Part shown: positions 1-11,110 of the stretch, one piece after another | Layout: each line of letters starts with the position of its first letter | How positions within the stretch are numbered: the stretch's first letter is position 1 | DNA from: Argyresthia goedartella | Taxonomy: Eukaryota; Arthropoda; Insecta; Lepidoptera; Argyresthiidae | Length of the DNA: 64,000 nt | Assembly: GCA_949825045.1 (NCBI GenBank) | Contig: OX463816.1 | Coordinates: forward strand, 15,929,579-15,993,578 | Reading direction: 5' to 3' | Notes under the pieces: generated by a model | Database searches by the model: none | Seen by the model: the letters and a program-made list of their open reading frames with translations, nothing else | What the model was told of the DNA's origin: nothing | Translations under genes and position numbers: made by a program

Positions 1-135
1 TGCGTTCTTAACAAAACAAGTGCTTCCTCCTGCGTGGAGAATAATAATATCTCTGTCCTTTCGAAACCGGTTCCAATACACCTTCAATGACGTCACTTTG
101 CTAACATTTTCCACATGCGTGAGAGCACTGTTTAC

Positions 136-418
136 TTACTGACTGGCAGAGGATTGGGAGAATTGTATTTTTTTAATCTCCTGCAAAAACTTTGCTCTCC
201 AAGCTGTATTTTCATTACGCTCCATAAGAATTTTTCTATTTGATTCGGTTTCTTTAAAACAAAACCCCCACCTTCTCAATAATTTACGAAGGGATTCTCG
301 CTGTCCAGGATAATTTATTCCTTCTTTTAACACCTTTAGCAGATACTTCCTTCCTAACTGAATATCATTAATGAATTTTTCTTCGGATAACACAAGGTCA
401 AAATTATCCCATCGAACT
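136..418 (-). pseudogene. N-terminal part of an IS630/mariner-like transposase (possible exon)
   Basis: About 94 codons read without a stop and resemble the N-terminal helix-turn-helix region of the insect IS630/Tc1-like transposase family, in which a DNA-binding region precedes a DDE catalytic domain. Family-typical stretches are RWDNFD near the start, GINYPGQRESLRKLL in the middle and NRKILMERNENTAWRAKFL near the end. The catalytic domain does not follow. The frame ends at a stop just where the sequence also reads CA|GTAAGT, a good splice-donor match, so this may be one exon of a domesticated or intron-bearing copy. Upstream it abuts the errantivirus LTR within an A-rich run, so the true start is gone. 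A dead transposon fragment is the simpler reading. Confidence 0.5.
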
Positions 419-687
419 GTTTTTTTTTTTAAAAACCACAAAGTTACTAACACTAATATTTATTGATCTCAGAGAGAATTACACAAACTTTATAACTTCC
501 CAATTTTGAGGGAGCAGAATGCTTTACCGCTTTCCGCGAGTGACTGACTCTAACTGACTAAAATACAAAAGAGTAAAAACGACGAAGTCTAAAAATGATG
601 ATCAACAGTAATTAACACGGAAAAATACAGCCATGTGGAGATTATGCTCTATGAAGCTTTTTCTACATATTAATAAGGGTTGTAACA
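419..687 (-). repeat. 3' LTR of errantivirus A, truncated at its outer end
   Basis: This matches the LTR at 9289-9581 from the TGTTACAACCC start down to an A/T homopolymer. The last ~25 bp present in the other copy, including the GGCCGCCTAACA terminus, are missing and replaced by the transposase-like segment. Confidence 0.85.
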
Positions 688-703
688 GCTCCCCCATTTT
701 GAC
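688..703 (-). promoter_or_regulatory. Polypurine tract of errantivirus A
   Basis: On the minus strand the run AAAATGGGGGAGC ends exactly at the LTR start TGTTACAACC. This is the expected plus-strand DNA primer site. Confidence 0.8.
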
Positions 704-1026
704 GGAGCTTCATCCCTTTAAAAAATAAGCGAAGTTCTAAACTAAAGTTTGGTGAAAATAGAAAACTCAAATTTAGGAAGTCTTACAAAACTTACAGTGA
801 ACACAAAAGTAGAAAACGTATTATCAGAATTCACTTAAAAGTTAAGATTACGTCTAAAAGGATGAGCAACCTCGATTCCATGAAGGTTATCATAAGACTT
901 ATAACTAGTATGTGGGGCTGGCAGAGATTTTACAGATTTTTTTTCTTCATCTGAAGTAGAAACATCTGACATTTCAATAGAGTTAGACATTTTAGCTGGA
1001 TGTTTGACCAGCTTCTTATTGTTGCA

Positions 1027-2013
1027 TTAATTGAATATCTGTGTACAACATCTAGAGTTACGATTGCCAATTCGACTTCTGTAACATTTAAAGAGTTTAT
1101 ACAAAACAAACAGAGATATTATAATAGTTAAAACATAAGTGAAACTTGAATAGTATCTACTGTATTTAAAAAAGTGGGATTCTGATTGTAACTTACTTAA
1201 TTCATCTTCTAAATTATCCAGTTTATGTGTAGCATATTTCAAGGACTCTAAACTTATTTTGCTCAAATTAATTGGCGATAAATGAGGTAGAGTCTGGTTA
1301 ATAACTTCTTTCTTACAACAGTCGTCTAATGTGATATCAAAAGTAATATCCAATGGATACTTCATTACGAAAGAGTAAAAACTAGTTGGAATCAGCTGAA
1401 TAGTTTTTGAAAAATCGATACAATTTTCGGTTAGTTTTACAATACCGGTACCAACTATGGAATAATCAACAATATTATCATCACATTTCATAGTAAGTTT
1501 AGTAGGATTTGACTGTACATATATCCATTTGTTATTTTGAAGCTTTTGCCATATGTTTATTTGTCCAAATAACAGTTTAGCATTACATTGAGGAGGCAAG
1601 GACATTGTCACCTCCGTGAGGACTTTTGATTCACAATTCGGATTACCATTACATGAAAATATTGAGACAAGTTTACAAATAGAATAGTTATAATTAATTT
1701 TCTTACGCTTATCTACACTGTCCAACATAGCATAGTGCAATCTGTCGTCACTTAGAGCAATGTAATTATCGGAAGGCTGAATGAGCGTGAAAGTTCTGAC
1801 ATGTGAGTCATCATGCGGGGTAGGCAGAGGTATATTTTTGTAAACTTTGAACCTATCGGAAGTTATTAGTGGAATCTGCAAAAGAAAAACTATCCTTTTG
1901 TTATAATAGTAACAGTTAAGTTCCGACACGTCAATTAGTGAATTAATGTTGTTTATATTTAGTTCAACAGGAAAGTCTAGACTTTTGTTTATGTGGTTTT
2001 GATAGCTCAGCAA
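1027..2013 (-). pseudogene. env: env C-terminal half (errantivirus envelope, baculovirus-F-like)
   Basis: About 328 codons are open and encode the ectodomain stalk and anchor of an insect retroviral envelope. It has paired cysteines (for example FSCNGNPNC and LDDCCKK), a heptad-like segment near residues 255-285, a hydrophobic membrane anchor near residues 290-310 (YVLTIIISLFVLYKLF) and a short basic tail. The first codons come from the junction of the internal duplication, so this piece is no longer joined in frame to the N-terminal half. A diverged fragment of the same region occurs at 40340-40565. Confidence 0.85.
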
Positions 2014-2617
2014 ACAGTTTTGAAGGACTTATCACACTAGGGTGTAGTATATTAACCTTAGAAAATAAGATAGCATTTAACGTTGTATCAATCAAATTAG
2101 AAAGAGAAAGTAGGGAACTTTCGATTATATTAAGTAAGCTATTTATCCTAGACATAGAATATAACACATTATCTGTTTTCGTGATTTGAGATAAGATTTC
2201 AATCATATTAATTGGGCATTCAGTTTAATTTCATTCTGATTGAGTTTATAAATCGTAGAGTTAAAATTATTAATTGTCGATTTAACAATATGAATGTTGT
2301 CCTTCATCAAATGAAACAGTTCGTTCTCGCTTTTTTTGCAAGATTCGATAGCGGCATCATATTTCCGGGCGTCGTCCGCGTCTAATGTGCCGAAGAAAAA
2401 CTTTAGAATCTCTCCGCCGAATTCTTAAGATCGTTTGACCTTTGTTGGGGTTTGAGTAGAGATAATATGAGATGGTGATTGCAATTTGATAAAATAAGAC
2501 TCAACTAAGACTTCAATTGGGCTGGAGACATCCTTACATTGGATGAGGTCTGATGATTGTATTTTCTTACAAAGATCTTGAGTCTTTTGTAATAAGTGTT
2601 CTACATTTTGAAGATAG
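2009..2617 (-). repeat. Tandem duplication inside env, decayed copy
   Basis: This ~607-bp block repeats 2616-3228 almost base for base in direct tandem. It carries more damage than its partner: a stop-creating change near 2425 and small deletions near 2212. One copy must be extra relative to an ordinary env. Confidence 0.9.
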
Positions 2618-3370
2618 CAAACAGTTTTGAAGGACTTATCACACTAGGGTGTAGTATATTAACCTTAGAAAATAAGATAGCATTTAACGTTGTATCAATC
2701 AAATTAGAAAGAGAAAGTAGGGAACTTTCAATTATATTAAGTAAGCTATTTATCCTAGACATAGAATATAACACATTATCTGTTTTCGTGATTTGAGATA
2801 AGATTTCATTCATATTATTAATTTGGGCATTCAGTTTAATTTCATTCTGATTGAGTTTATAAATTGTAGAGTTAAAATTATTAATTGTCGATTTAACAAT
2901 ATGAATGTTGTCCCTCATCAAATGAAACAGTTCGTTCTCGCTTTTTTTCCAAGATTCGATAGCGGCATCGTATTTCCGGGCGTCGTCCGCGTCTAATGTG
3001 CCGAAGAAAAACTTTAGAATCTCTCCGCCGAATTCTAAAGATCGTTTGACCTTCGTTGGGGTTTGATTAGAGATAATATGAGATAGTGATTGCAATTTGA
3101 TAAAATTAGACTCAACTAAGACTTCAATTGGGCTGGAGACATCCTTACATTGGATGAGGTCTGATGATTGTATTTTATTACAAAGATCTTGAGTCTTTTG
3201 TAATAAGTGTTCTACATTTTGAAGATAGGGCTCTAGGGTTATCAATGTGCGTGATTACCTTCCAGTAATCGTTATTAAAGTGAACCGTTGTTATAGGTTC
3301 AAAATAAATTCCGGGACTATGTACTATCGGAGTAACTTTAGACTCAGCGACGCATCCATAGAGCAGGGCT
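2616..3370 (-). pseudogene. env: env N-terminal half with furin-like site
   Basis: The open part (about 214 codons) holds a KVKR furin-type cleavage site followed by a glycine-rich, hydrophobic fusion-peptide-like stretch and the motif GTLDADDARKYDAAI, which is typical of the F-protein family. A long heptad-rich region follows. Upstream, the reading continues in another frame to the splice acceptor near 3371, so one frameshift lies near 3230-3240. Two of the three ~600-bp env blocks here are tandem copies, which separates this half from the membrane anchor. No functional protein is expected. Confidence 0.85.
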
Positions 3371-3386
3371 CTGGAAATAAATAAAG
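3371..3386 (-). promoter_or_regulatory. Likely env splice acceptor
   Basis: The minus strand reads a pyrimidine-rich TTTATTTATTTCCAG just before env coding begins. Errantivirus env is made from a spliced RNA, so an acceptor is expected here. The donor was not identified. Confidence 0.5.
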
Positions 3387-3395
3387 TGGAATAGG

Positions 3396-4780
3396 TTAAG
3401 ATTTAGCAGGCTTAATTTCGTTTGTGTGGTGTTTTATATGTTTACGGCCGACTTGAAGAGTTACATTGTGCTTGTTATGCACTTTTATAATTTTAAAAGG
3501 GCCTTTCCATATTGGCATAAGCCTATGGTGTTGCCTTAAATAAACCATTTCACCTGTTTTGTATGTGACGTCACGAGAGTTTGCGTCATAATATTGCTTC
3601 GACCTTTCTTTACTGGCTCTAATCTTTTCGATAGCTTTTTCGCGGCTAAAACGCATTCTGTATTGCAATGCGCGAATGTACTCGTTATAGGTAGCATTAC
3701 TGGAGGTCTCATATAAGGAATTTGGAATAATAGGCTTGTAACCATAAAGAAGTTCGTATGGGGTAAACTCTGTGGTACAATGAGGGGTAGTATTGTATGC
3801 CAATATGGCAGTAAACAGATAACACTGCCAGTCGTTTTAGTTTTCGTTGACGAAGGATTTTAGGTATTCCTTCAGTGTCGCATGTGAGCGTTCTAGTGCT
3901 CCGTTGGTCTGTGGGTGGTAAGGAGTAGTAAATAGAGACTTGATTTTCAGGATTTCAGTAAGCTGTTTGAACAATTCTGAGGTAAAACAAGTACCTAAAT
4001 CGGTGAGTATTGTTTTGGGAAATCTAAAAAGAGACATAAAATGTACGAGATTTCTAGCTATCTCGTCACTTGTCGCAGTGACCATGGGGTATGCGCTTGA
4101 AAATTTAGTTAAATCATCCTGTAATGTTAAGATGAATCTAAAGTTTTGGAAACCCGCGTCGGGTAGGGGACCAAATATATCGAGAGCCAATCGTTCAAAT
4201 GGTCTCGTAGAGGTTGACGTAATCTCCATTGGGGATTTATTTGATTTTCGGAAAGGTTTATTGACCTGACAAAGTTTACACTTTTTAACATAATCCTCAA
4301 TATCAGAACGCATGCCTTTCCAGTAATAGGCAGCTTTTATTCTATTGTACATCCGCTTTGACCCTGGGTGACCAGCGATAGTAGAATCGTGTTTTTCCTT
4401 TAATATTTTGGGACCTCGACAGGAGTCGGGTAGATCAGTTGATTTTTGTAGATATGAATTTTGATGTTAGTGTTATTAAAGACTTGGGAAACCATATTAT
4501 AGATTTTCGTACATGAAATTTTGGAAAATGGGTCTGTAAAGTCGGATGTTGCGAGATCAGTGGTTTCAGGGTGATCTTTCAGAATAAGATCTCTAAGTTT
4601 TATCAACAAGTTATAAATGTCCTTGTACTTCGTCTCTTCATAGTGATGAACCTTAGTGTATGGAAAGTAATATATTTTATTGTTACTATTAACGCTCTGA
4701 ACAGTAAAAGGTTCTCGCTCAAAATTGAACAAGTCAGCGGAATTGTCGAGTTGCGACAATATCTCTTTGCAGTGAGGCAA
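3396..4780 (-). pseudogene. pol: Integrase region of errantivirus A pol
   Basis: This is the integrase end of pol, which joins the DNA copy to the host genome. It has an HHCC zinc-binding N-domain (KKCKLCQ visible), then the DDE core with LALDIFGPL (first Asp), ILTDLGTCF (second Asp) and GALERSHATLKEYL (Glu), and a C-terminal domain ending near HHTNEIKPAKS. A stop near 3837 splits the core from the C-terminal part, and a frameshift near 4400 separates the linker after RNase H. All three catalytic acidic residues remain, so decay is by interruption rather than loss of the site. Confidence 0.9.
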
Positions 4781-4969
4781 AGAGTAATCGAGATCTAAGG
4801 AGACGGGACATGTTATTGATTTTAATTTAGTCAGCTGTAGAGCCTCAGTGTGCTCCTCAATAGCAGTATTGGAATCTGGAAGTTTGTTTGTAAACTGTTC
4901 CTTGAAATACTTTTCGTTAGTTGAATTTAACAGGAAATCAGCGTGAATTGCGTTGACGGGACAGCGTGA

Positions 4970-5956
4970 TCACGCGTCAGCATTAGACTTGAGACAACCT
5001 TGTTTGTACATTATTTCGTAGTCGTACTCTTCAAGTTTAAGGCGCCAACGAATGAGTCTACTACCAGGATCCTTTACGTTGAACAGCCATACCAAGGGAC
5101 GATGGTCTGTGACAATTTTGAATTTCCGACCAAATGTATAGGGACGGAAAGTTTTGACTGCGAATATGATCGCGAGAAGTTCCTTCTCGGTAGTTGAATA
5201 ATTGCCTTCTGGCTTATTTAATGTACGAGAGGCGTAGGCAATAGGCTGGTCTTTACCTATGTTGCCTTGGAACAGAACTGCACCGACAGCATAGTTACTA
5301 GCATCCGAAGTTATCACAAACGGAGCTGAAATATCAGGGTATTGAAGCAGTGGGGCTGTGGTGAGTTTCTCCTTGAGAATTTGGAAAGAATTTTGTTGTT
5401 TTGGAGTACAATCAAATGGAACATCCTTTTCAAGCAGTGAAATCAGTGGTTTTGTTAACTTAGAAAAATTCTCAATAAATCGTCTGTAATATCCGACTAG
5501 GCCTAGGAAGGACTTGATTTGTTTTACGTTAGTCGGAGTGGGAAAGTTTGTCACGGATTTAACTTTTTCAGGATTCGGAGACACGCCTTTGTCCGTTATG
5601 ATATGTCCTAAATATGCGACTTCGCGGCGTAAGAATTCACACTTGTCTGGCTGCAGTTTCAAGTTGAATTCACGCAGTCGGTCGAAGACTAGCTTTAGCT
5701 TGGTCATGTGGGAGTCAAGGTCATGAGAGTATATGATACAGTTGTCTAAATAAACATAGCAGTGGAGACCTTGAAGCCCTGAAAGCGCCGTATTCATAAG
5801 GCGTTGGAAAGTAGCAGGGGCATTTTTCAACCCGAAAGGCATTCTGACAAACTCGTAGTGGCCAGAACTACTAGAGTTGGAAGACACGGTAAATCCAGTT
5901 TTTGGGGCGTCGACTGAGGCCATTTTAATTTGGTGAAATCCGCTCGCGAGATCCAA
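4970..5956 (-). pseudogene. pol: Reverse transcriptase (C-part) and RNase H of errantivirus A
   Basis: 328 open codons cover the palm and thumb of a gypsy-type RT and the RNase H. Visible are LDLASGFHQI, FVRMPFGLKNAPATFQ, and the catalytic box as YLDN, where the second Asp of the usual YxDD is Asn. RNase H shows ITSDASNYAVGAVLF, NYSTTEKELLAI and VTDHRPL. It is separated by one stop from the upstream protease/RT piece. The altered catalytic box predicts a dead polymerase. Confidence 0.92.
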
Positions 5957-5983
5957 AGTACTGAAGTACTTGGAATGTCCTAA

Positions 5984-7318
5984 TTAGTCAAGAATGTCGG
6001 TGATTAGAAGCAGTGGACAGCTTTCTGAAACAGTGACGTCGTTTAAGCGACGGTAATCGATGACGAATCTCCACTTCTTTTTGCCTGAAGCGTCCATTTT
6101 CTTTGGGACAACCCACACAGGGGCACTCCATAGTGAAACAGAGGGACGGATTATATTTTGGTCGAGCATTTTCTGGACTTGAGTGTCGACTTCCTCTTTA
6201 TGACACTCAGGGAAGCGATATGATTTGACGTGAATAGGCGGTGCATTATCGGAATTAATAGAATGCTCGATAGCATGAGTGAAAGACAGAGGGTCACCTT
6301 CGAGATGGAAAATGTCAGGGTACTGGGAACAGCATTCGAATAGTGACCTTTTCTCTTCATCATTGAGATGAGAACGGCGGATTTGACTTAGCACTCTATT
6401 TAATCGATCCGATTCAGAAGTAGTTATCGAATTTATTTTGTGACAAGACCCAGTGAGGAACTTTTGTTTGAATGATGTTAGTTTCACATAATAGTCTTTG
6501 ACTTCTTTACTTGAGTCAGTGGTGTTTAAAACAGAGACATTAACTTTTGCATTAGATTTAATTGAGACGATGCAATTAGCAACATAAACACCATTGCATA
6601 AGACATGATCTAGAATAAGGGCTTCATTATTTTGATAAAGCTCGAGCGAGTATTTTAATACTGCGCATTCAGCCTCAGAGCGGGCCGGGATAATGTAAGT
6701 TGGCTGATTATAAACAATAGGTAGGTATTGGCCTTTAATTAGCAAAGTTTTTAAGTGGTGGTCAATTTTTACTTTAAAATGACTAAAGAAATCACTGCCG
6801 ATGATTCCGTCATAGTATTCCAAACTGATGTCATCGCTTGTAACATGAAATTTGTAATTCAATGATTCTTGGGGTATGTCAATTACCATCTGAAAGGTTC
6901 CTAATGTTTTAATTAAAAATTCAGTGTTACTTATGCCTTTGAGTCTTACAATTTCGTGTGAAAGATGTGGAGTTTCTCTGAGACTTGAGTTTTTGACGAT
7001 AGTGATGCTCGCGCCTGTATCTACGAGGAAACACAGTGGTTCCGTAAAATGGCTAGTTTGTAAATAAATGTATGGTAGAGACACCTTTTTGGTATAGATC
7101 TCAAAGATTGGAATAGAGTCGGTAGTATGATTTAATTCAGTGCAGTTAGTGGAAGGGTTCAGTGACCTTTGTTTATTTTGCCGGGATATAGAAGTGGTAA
7201 AATTCGACTTGCTTCGAGATGTATTTTTTGACTTAGTAAAATTAGTATGACTCGAATTTTCTCGAGGTGTGTTTTGATTTAAAATAGCCTGACTCGACGT
7301 ATTTTCGCAGTGCGGCAC
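5984..7318 (-). pseudogene. pol: Protease and RT N-part of errantivirus A
   Basis: 444 open codons. The retropepsin active site FLVDTGASITI lies near residue 110, and IIGSDFF is the flap-side signature. The RT fingers follow near the end (VWVVPKK, WRFVIDYRRLNDVT). The frame stops after LLLITDILD, one codon before the RT would continue into the next open piece. The N-terminal ~70 residues are Ser/Asn/Thr-rich and continue the low-complexity gag-pol spacer. Confidence 0.9.
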
Positions 7319-7701
7319 GTGAAGTGTGAATTTAGAAAAACTCTTGTCTTTGGACAGAGGTGGACTCAGTGATTTTTATTTAGAACTCAGAGAATTTAGG
7401 GAACCCAGTGTAGGCTGAGATTAACTCGGATTTTTCCGAGATGTGTGACTCGACGTGATTTCGCATTGTGGCACGTGAGGTGTGGACTTAGCAAAACTCT
7501 TGCCTAAAGGCAGAGATGAACTCAGTGAACTCAGTGAACTCAGTGAATGCTGAGATGAACTCGAATTTTTACGAGGTGTGTGACTTGGGGACGTTGCCCG
7601 AGGTTAATTTATGTTTTGGGACTTAGTAAGGATTGAGTCAAAATCAGAGGGCTTATTTGTGCCGTTTTTAAAGCACGATTTCGGCAGGCACTGAACCGAA
7701 A
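7319..7701 (-). repeat. Gag-pol spacer with ~150-bp tandem repeats
   Basis: No open frame. Blocks containing GACTCGACGT..TTTCGCA and GGCACGTGA recur near 7290-7372 and 7443-7530, with a third weaker trace near 7575. A short CTCAGTGAA run repeats near 7520-7545. This looks like expansion of a low-complexity gag C-terminus. Confidence 0.6.
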
Positions 7702-8552
7702 TTATTCGCTGTTTAAATCAAGGCCTTGGTCTTCACACGTTACATGCACGTTTGCATGAGTTGAGTTAGAGTTTGGTATTTGACCTTGGTTATTATTTTG
7801 CCGATTTTCGTATTTGAGTTTACGGCACTCCTGAAGGGTATGACTAAGGTTCTTACAGTATTTACACTGCTTGACATTTGCATTAGTTGAACCTTGGGAT
7901 GTACCTTGGGTTTGGGCAGAATTTACGTTAAAGGACCTTTGTGTGTTATGTGAGTGAGGCTTTTTATTTTTATAAGACTCAGAGGATGTGTGCCCTAATT
8001 TATTGCATGTAGAGCACTGTTTTTGAGAGCGTTGTGAGGATGTTGACTGTTTTTTTAACTTGAGGGGTTTCTGCATCGCACAATATAAGAAATTGAGCCA
8101 CTTAGGCCTAACATGAAGGTATTGAGCGCGAGATCTTCCATGGCAGCTATACGGCCAAGAAGTTCTTTATAATCTTTGCAATTGTAGTGAATGTCGGATT
8201 ATATTCTATTTAGTATACACTCCATACGCATTGAATATTTAGTGACGTCTTCTGAAAAGAGTTGTCTGCAATTTTGCAAGTCAACCAAAAGATGTGTTGC
8301 GTGGTTTTTTTCCCCAAAAGTTGATTTGAGAAAGGCTTTTATATCCTCCCATTTTGTGAAGCTTTTTAAGCTACAGGCTACTTGTGCCTTACCCTCTAGT
8401 TGAGAGAGTATATATTTGCAGAGCACGTTTTGTTGCTCGGGGATAGCTAGGGACATGGCATTGTCACAGTTTGTTAATAAAGCTGGGAGTGACTCCTTGT
8501 CACCATTATAGCTTTTGATGAATTTAGTGAGAACACCAAGAGTGACAGACAT
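7702..8552 (-). pseudogene. gag: gag of errantivirus A, N-truncated and frameshifted
   Basis: The first piece (8552-8199) begins at an internal Met, MSVTLGVLTKFIKSYNG, and covers the capsid-like region. The second (8076-7702) carries two zinc knuckles. The distal one is a good CX2CX4HX4C (CKYCKNLSHTLQEC); the proximal one has Ser in place of the last Cys. The related copy B keeps an earlier ATG about 115 bases upstream. Copy A lacks ~90 bases there, so its gag start has been deleted. The two pieces are separated by stops and a frame change between 8199 and 8076. Confidence 0.85.
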
Positions 8553-9268
8553 TTTGGTTTTAGAGGGTTTTTCAGGTGTTGATTAATCGAACCGTGAGAT
8601 GTTAGACAAGTAAAGTATATAATTAGAAATCACACACAAGTAAAAATTATAAAATGTAAAAAAGCATAAAAATATAGAAAAACCTTGTAGAAATATCACT
8701 GAAACACTTAATGTAAACTTTGAATTTTAACTCACAAGAACACGGTGATGAAGATCTCGAGTTTCATTCTCACGGTAGTGTCACGCGCAGGTAATATTTG
8801 TGCAGGCAGGTGGCGCGCAGGAAAGTAGGCGCTAATGCAAGGCGCCCGATTGTATCCAATGAATTACAGGCTTTGTAACGCACCTGTTACTATCGCCAGC
8901 AGATAACGTGAAGGCGGCAGTTGACGGTGTGGAATTTTCCACAAAACAGAGTTTGTATGAAGACTGCCGTGGGGGAATGTTTCCTTGGATGATGGTGGTT
9001 GAGTTAGATCTGTGTTATCATCTACAGATGAGTAACGGTGCGGGCTCGAGCTGATGCTGAGGCTGACCGTCAACCAGGTTGGTGAAGCAGTTCGTGTGTG
9101 AAGATCGCGGGCTCACGCTACGGAGCGGAGACTAACCGTCGGATCACTAGGTGCTAGGATGTGGCTGATGCAGGCTCGACCTGGGGTCGAGTCTTACTGT
9201 CGATCAATTTGACGAAACGTTGCCACGGATTCGGATGACAGAGTCTCAGTAAATAAGACCTTCCTGTC
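8553..9268 (-). other. 5' untranslated leader of errantivirus A
   Basis: About 700 bases between the primer site and gag with no coding signal. Much of it (8864-9230) recurs in copy B on the plus strand at 36380-36740, which confirms that it belongs to the element. It would hold packaging and splice-donor signals. Confidence 0.75.
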
Positions 9269-9286
9269 ATCCCACTTCTGACACCA
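9269..9286 (-). promoter_or_regulatory. Primer binding site, tRNA-Leu type
   Basis: The plus strand reads ATCCCACTTCTGACACCA, which is the 3' end of animal tRNA-Leu(CAA) with CCA added. On the element strand this gives TGGTGTCAGAAGTGGGAT, two bases from the LTR end. Confidence 0.85.
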
Positions 9287-9288
9287 GT

Positions 9289-9581
9289 TGTTAGGCGGCC
9301 TGGGTCGTTTGTCTTTTAAAAAAAAAAACACAAAGTCACTAACAGTAATATTTATTGATCTTAGAGAGAATTACACAAACTTTATAACTTCCCAATTTTG
9401 AGGGAGCAGATTGCTTTACCACTTTCCACGAGTGACTGAATCTAACTGACTAAAATACAAAAGAGTAAGAAACGACGAAGTCTAAAAATGATGATCAACA
9501 GTAATTAACACGGAAAAATACAGCCATGTAGAGATTATGCTCTATTAAGCTTTTTCTACATATTGATAAGGGTTGTAACAG
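9289..9581 (-). repeat. 5' LTR of errantivirus A
   Basis: 293 bp, TGTTACAACCC... to ...GCCTAACA on the element strand, ending two bases before the primer site. It matches 419-687 with scattered substitutions, so the insertion is not recent. Confidence 0.88.
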
Positions 9582-10589
9582 AATGAACGAACGAATTTTA
9601 CTAATCCAGCCGGGATTGTATAATCCATCCGTATCTAGTCCGGTCAAATGGCCGGCATACCAGAGGGCACGTTTTTTGAGGGGAGGGAGTGACCTGCTAA
9701 CGTGAAAGGGGAGGATTGTGAATAGAATCGACCGATTAATGCTACCTTTAGCCAATATAGGAAGTTTGGACAGGGGTAGAGAAAAAATGTTTCTTGATGT
9801 TTCCTGATGTTTTTTTTCATGTATTGTTGGTTTTCATGGTTGATTTTCTGGGTTCTGTTCTGCTGGGTTGTCCGATGTGCTTTAAGATTCGCTGTATGTT
9901 TCCGGGACCGAGCATATTCGATTTAGGGCGGCCCTACCTTCATCCCTATTGTGTGCTATTTCCATCCAGTAGCTAGGATTCTTTCCGAAGTATTTAATAT
10001 CTTGTTTGAGGGACTCTTTTTAGGTGTATATGTGTCGGCCGACTTTCTTCTTACTAGTTTCCTAGTACAGGGCGGCGTGGAGTATGTGTTTTTGGGCGTC
10101 TTTAGATTTGTGTAAGTAAGTAAGTAGCACATTCTGTGATTTTTTATTCATTTGGTTATTGTTTTCCCCTGTAGGATGTTGTGTATTTTTCTATGTCTAG
10201 GGTGGTTTTTGGCGTTCGCGAGCATGTCGCACAAGATTATGTGTTCATATTTTCTTAATCTTGAGTGGTTAACTTTGGCGAGGGCTGCCTCTTTTAGTTC
10301 ATATGAAATGCACGGTGAAATAAACATGTTGCATAAAACAAGGTTATTTCACCGCTTCATATATGAAGCGAGCTATTTTCCGGTCCACGTAAGTCTTCTT
10401 TACAAAGTGTATTAGGGCTTTAGAGTTGCATATTGCTTGTTGACAATATTTGTGCATGATGGCACAAAGTACTGTGCACAAAGTATTTAAATATATCGGT
10501 TTAAAATATATGAAAAAAAAAACAGAAATTACTGTCTCATTGACAGGCAAAACATAACCCTGTGGCGCAACCAATACTTATAAACGATT
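9582..10589. other. Unassigned interval
   Basis: No gene recognised. The minus strand of 9800-10320 has broken open stretches (one includes SRLRKYEHIILCDMLANA) that I could not place in any family. A degraded element is likely. Confidence 0.4.
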
Positions 10590-11110
10590 GAGCGCAGAGA
10601 AGGTAAATTTATTTATTATCAAGGTGAGACTTGGGTAAACGAGGGGCACACTGTTCCAAAAGGGTGGACAGATACTAAACTGGAAACGTCACGCCAAGCT
10701 TTCCTGGAAGGCCTTACCACGGGCATCAAAGGAACTTCTGGTAAAGGGAGGTGTTTAATCATAAGTTCCATAGGCAGCACTAAAGGGTTTGTTAAAGGCG
10801 GCCTGTTACTCTTCGAGGCTAAGAAAGGGTTATCACATAGAAATTAACTCAGAATACTTCGAAAAATGGTTTGAAGAACTTCTACCAAAGCTTAAACCCA
10901 GCTCGGTAATCGTTATTGACAATGCACCTTACCAAACAAGGCAGCTAAACCCAGCGTCTACAACTTCATGGAGAAAAACGAAAATTCGGGAATGGTTAAG
11001 GAGCAAAGATATATTTGAGGAAACTATGGTACGACCAAAGCTGCGTGATATTGCAAAACATAAAAAAGACTCGTAGAGTCTGGCCAGCGAAAGAAGGCCA
11101 AAGAAAACGG
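10590..11110 (+). pseudogene. DDE transposase catalytic region (IS630/mariner-like), frameshifted
   Basis: The translation follows the insect IS630/Tc1-like transposase family. It starts at GETWVNEGHTVPKGW, where the first catalytic Asp (usual DETW) is Gly. It continues through RQAFLEGLTTG and KGGLLLFEAKKG, then after a frameshift near 10830 to INSEYFEKWFEELLPKL and VIVIDNAPYQTRQLN, which keeps the second catalytic Asp, then WRKTKIREWL. The last acidic residue is not reached because the frame decays after 11076. The N-terminal HTH part is missing. The same family supplies the 136-418 fragment, but on the other strand, so these are two separate copies. Confidence 0.8.

Larger units (their letters stand above)
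419..9581 (-). mobile_element. Errantivirus (gypsy-type insect endogenous retrovirus), decayed copy A
   Basis: A complete retrovirus-like layout is readable on the minus strand: LTR, primer site, gag, protease-RT-RNase H, integrase, env, polypurine tract, LTR. The order and the baculovirus-F-like env are typical of errantiviruses such as the lepidopteran TED group. Coding capacity is broken: gag lacks its N-terminus and is frameshifted, pol has several stops and frameshifts, and env carries a 0.6-kb tandem duplication and frameshifts. The LTR at the low-coordinate end has lost its last ~25 bp, so no target duplication could be confirmed. About 320 bases between the env stop and the polypurine tract hold no recognisable gene. 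A second, deleted copy lies at 36366-40568. Confidence 0.93.
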
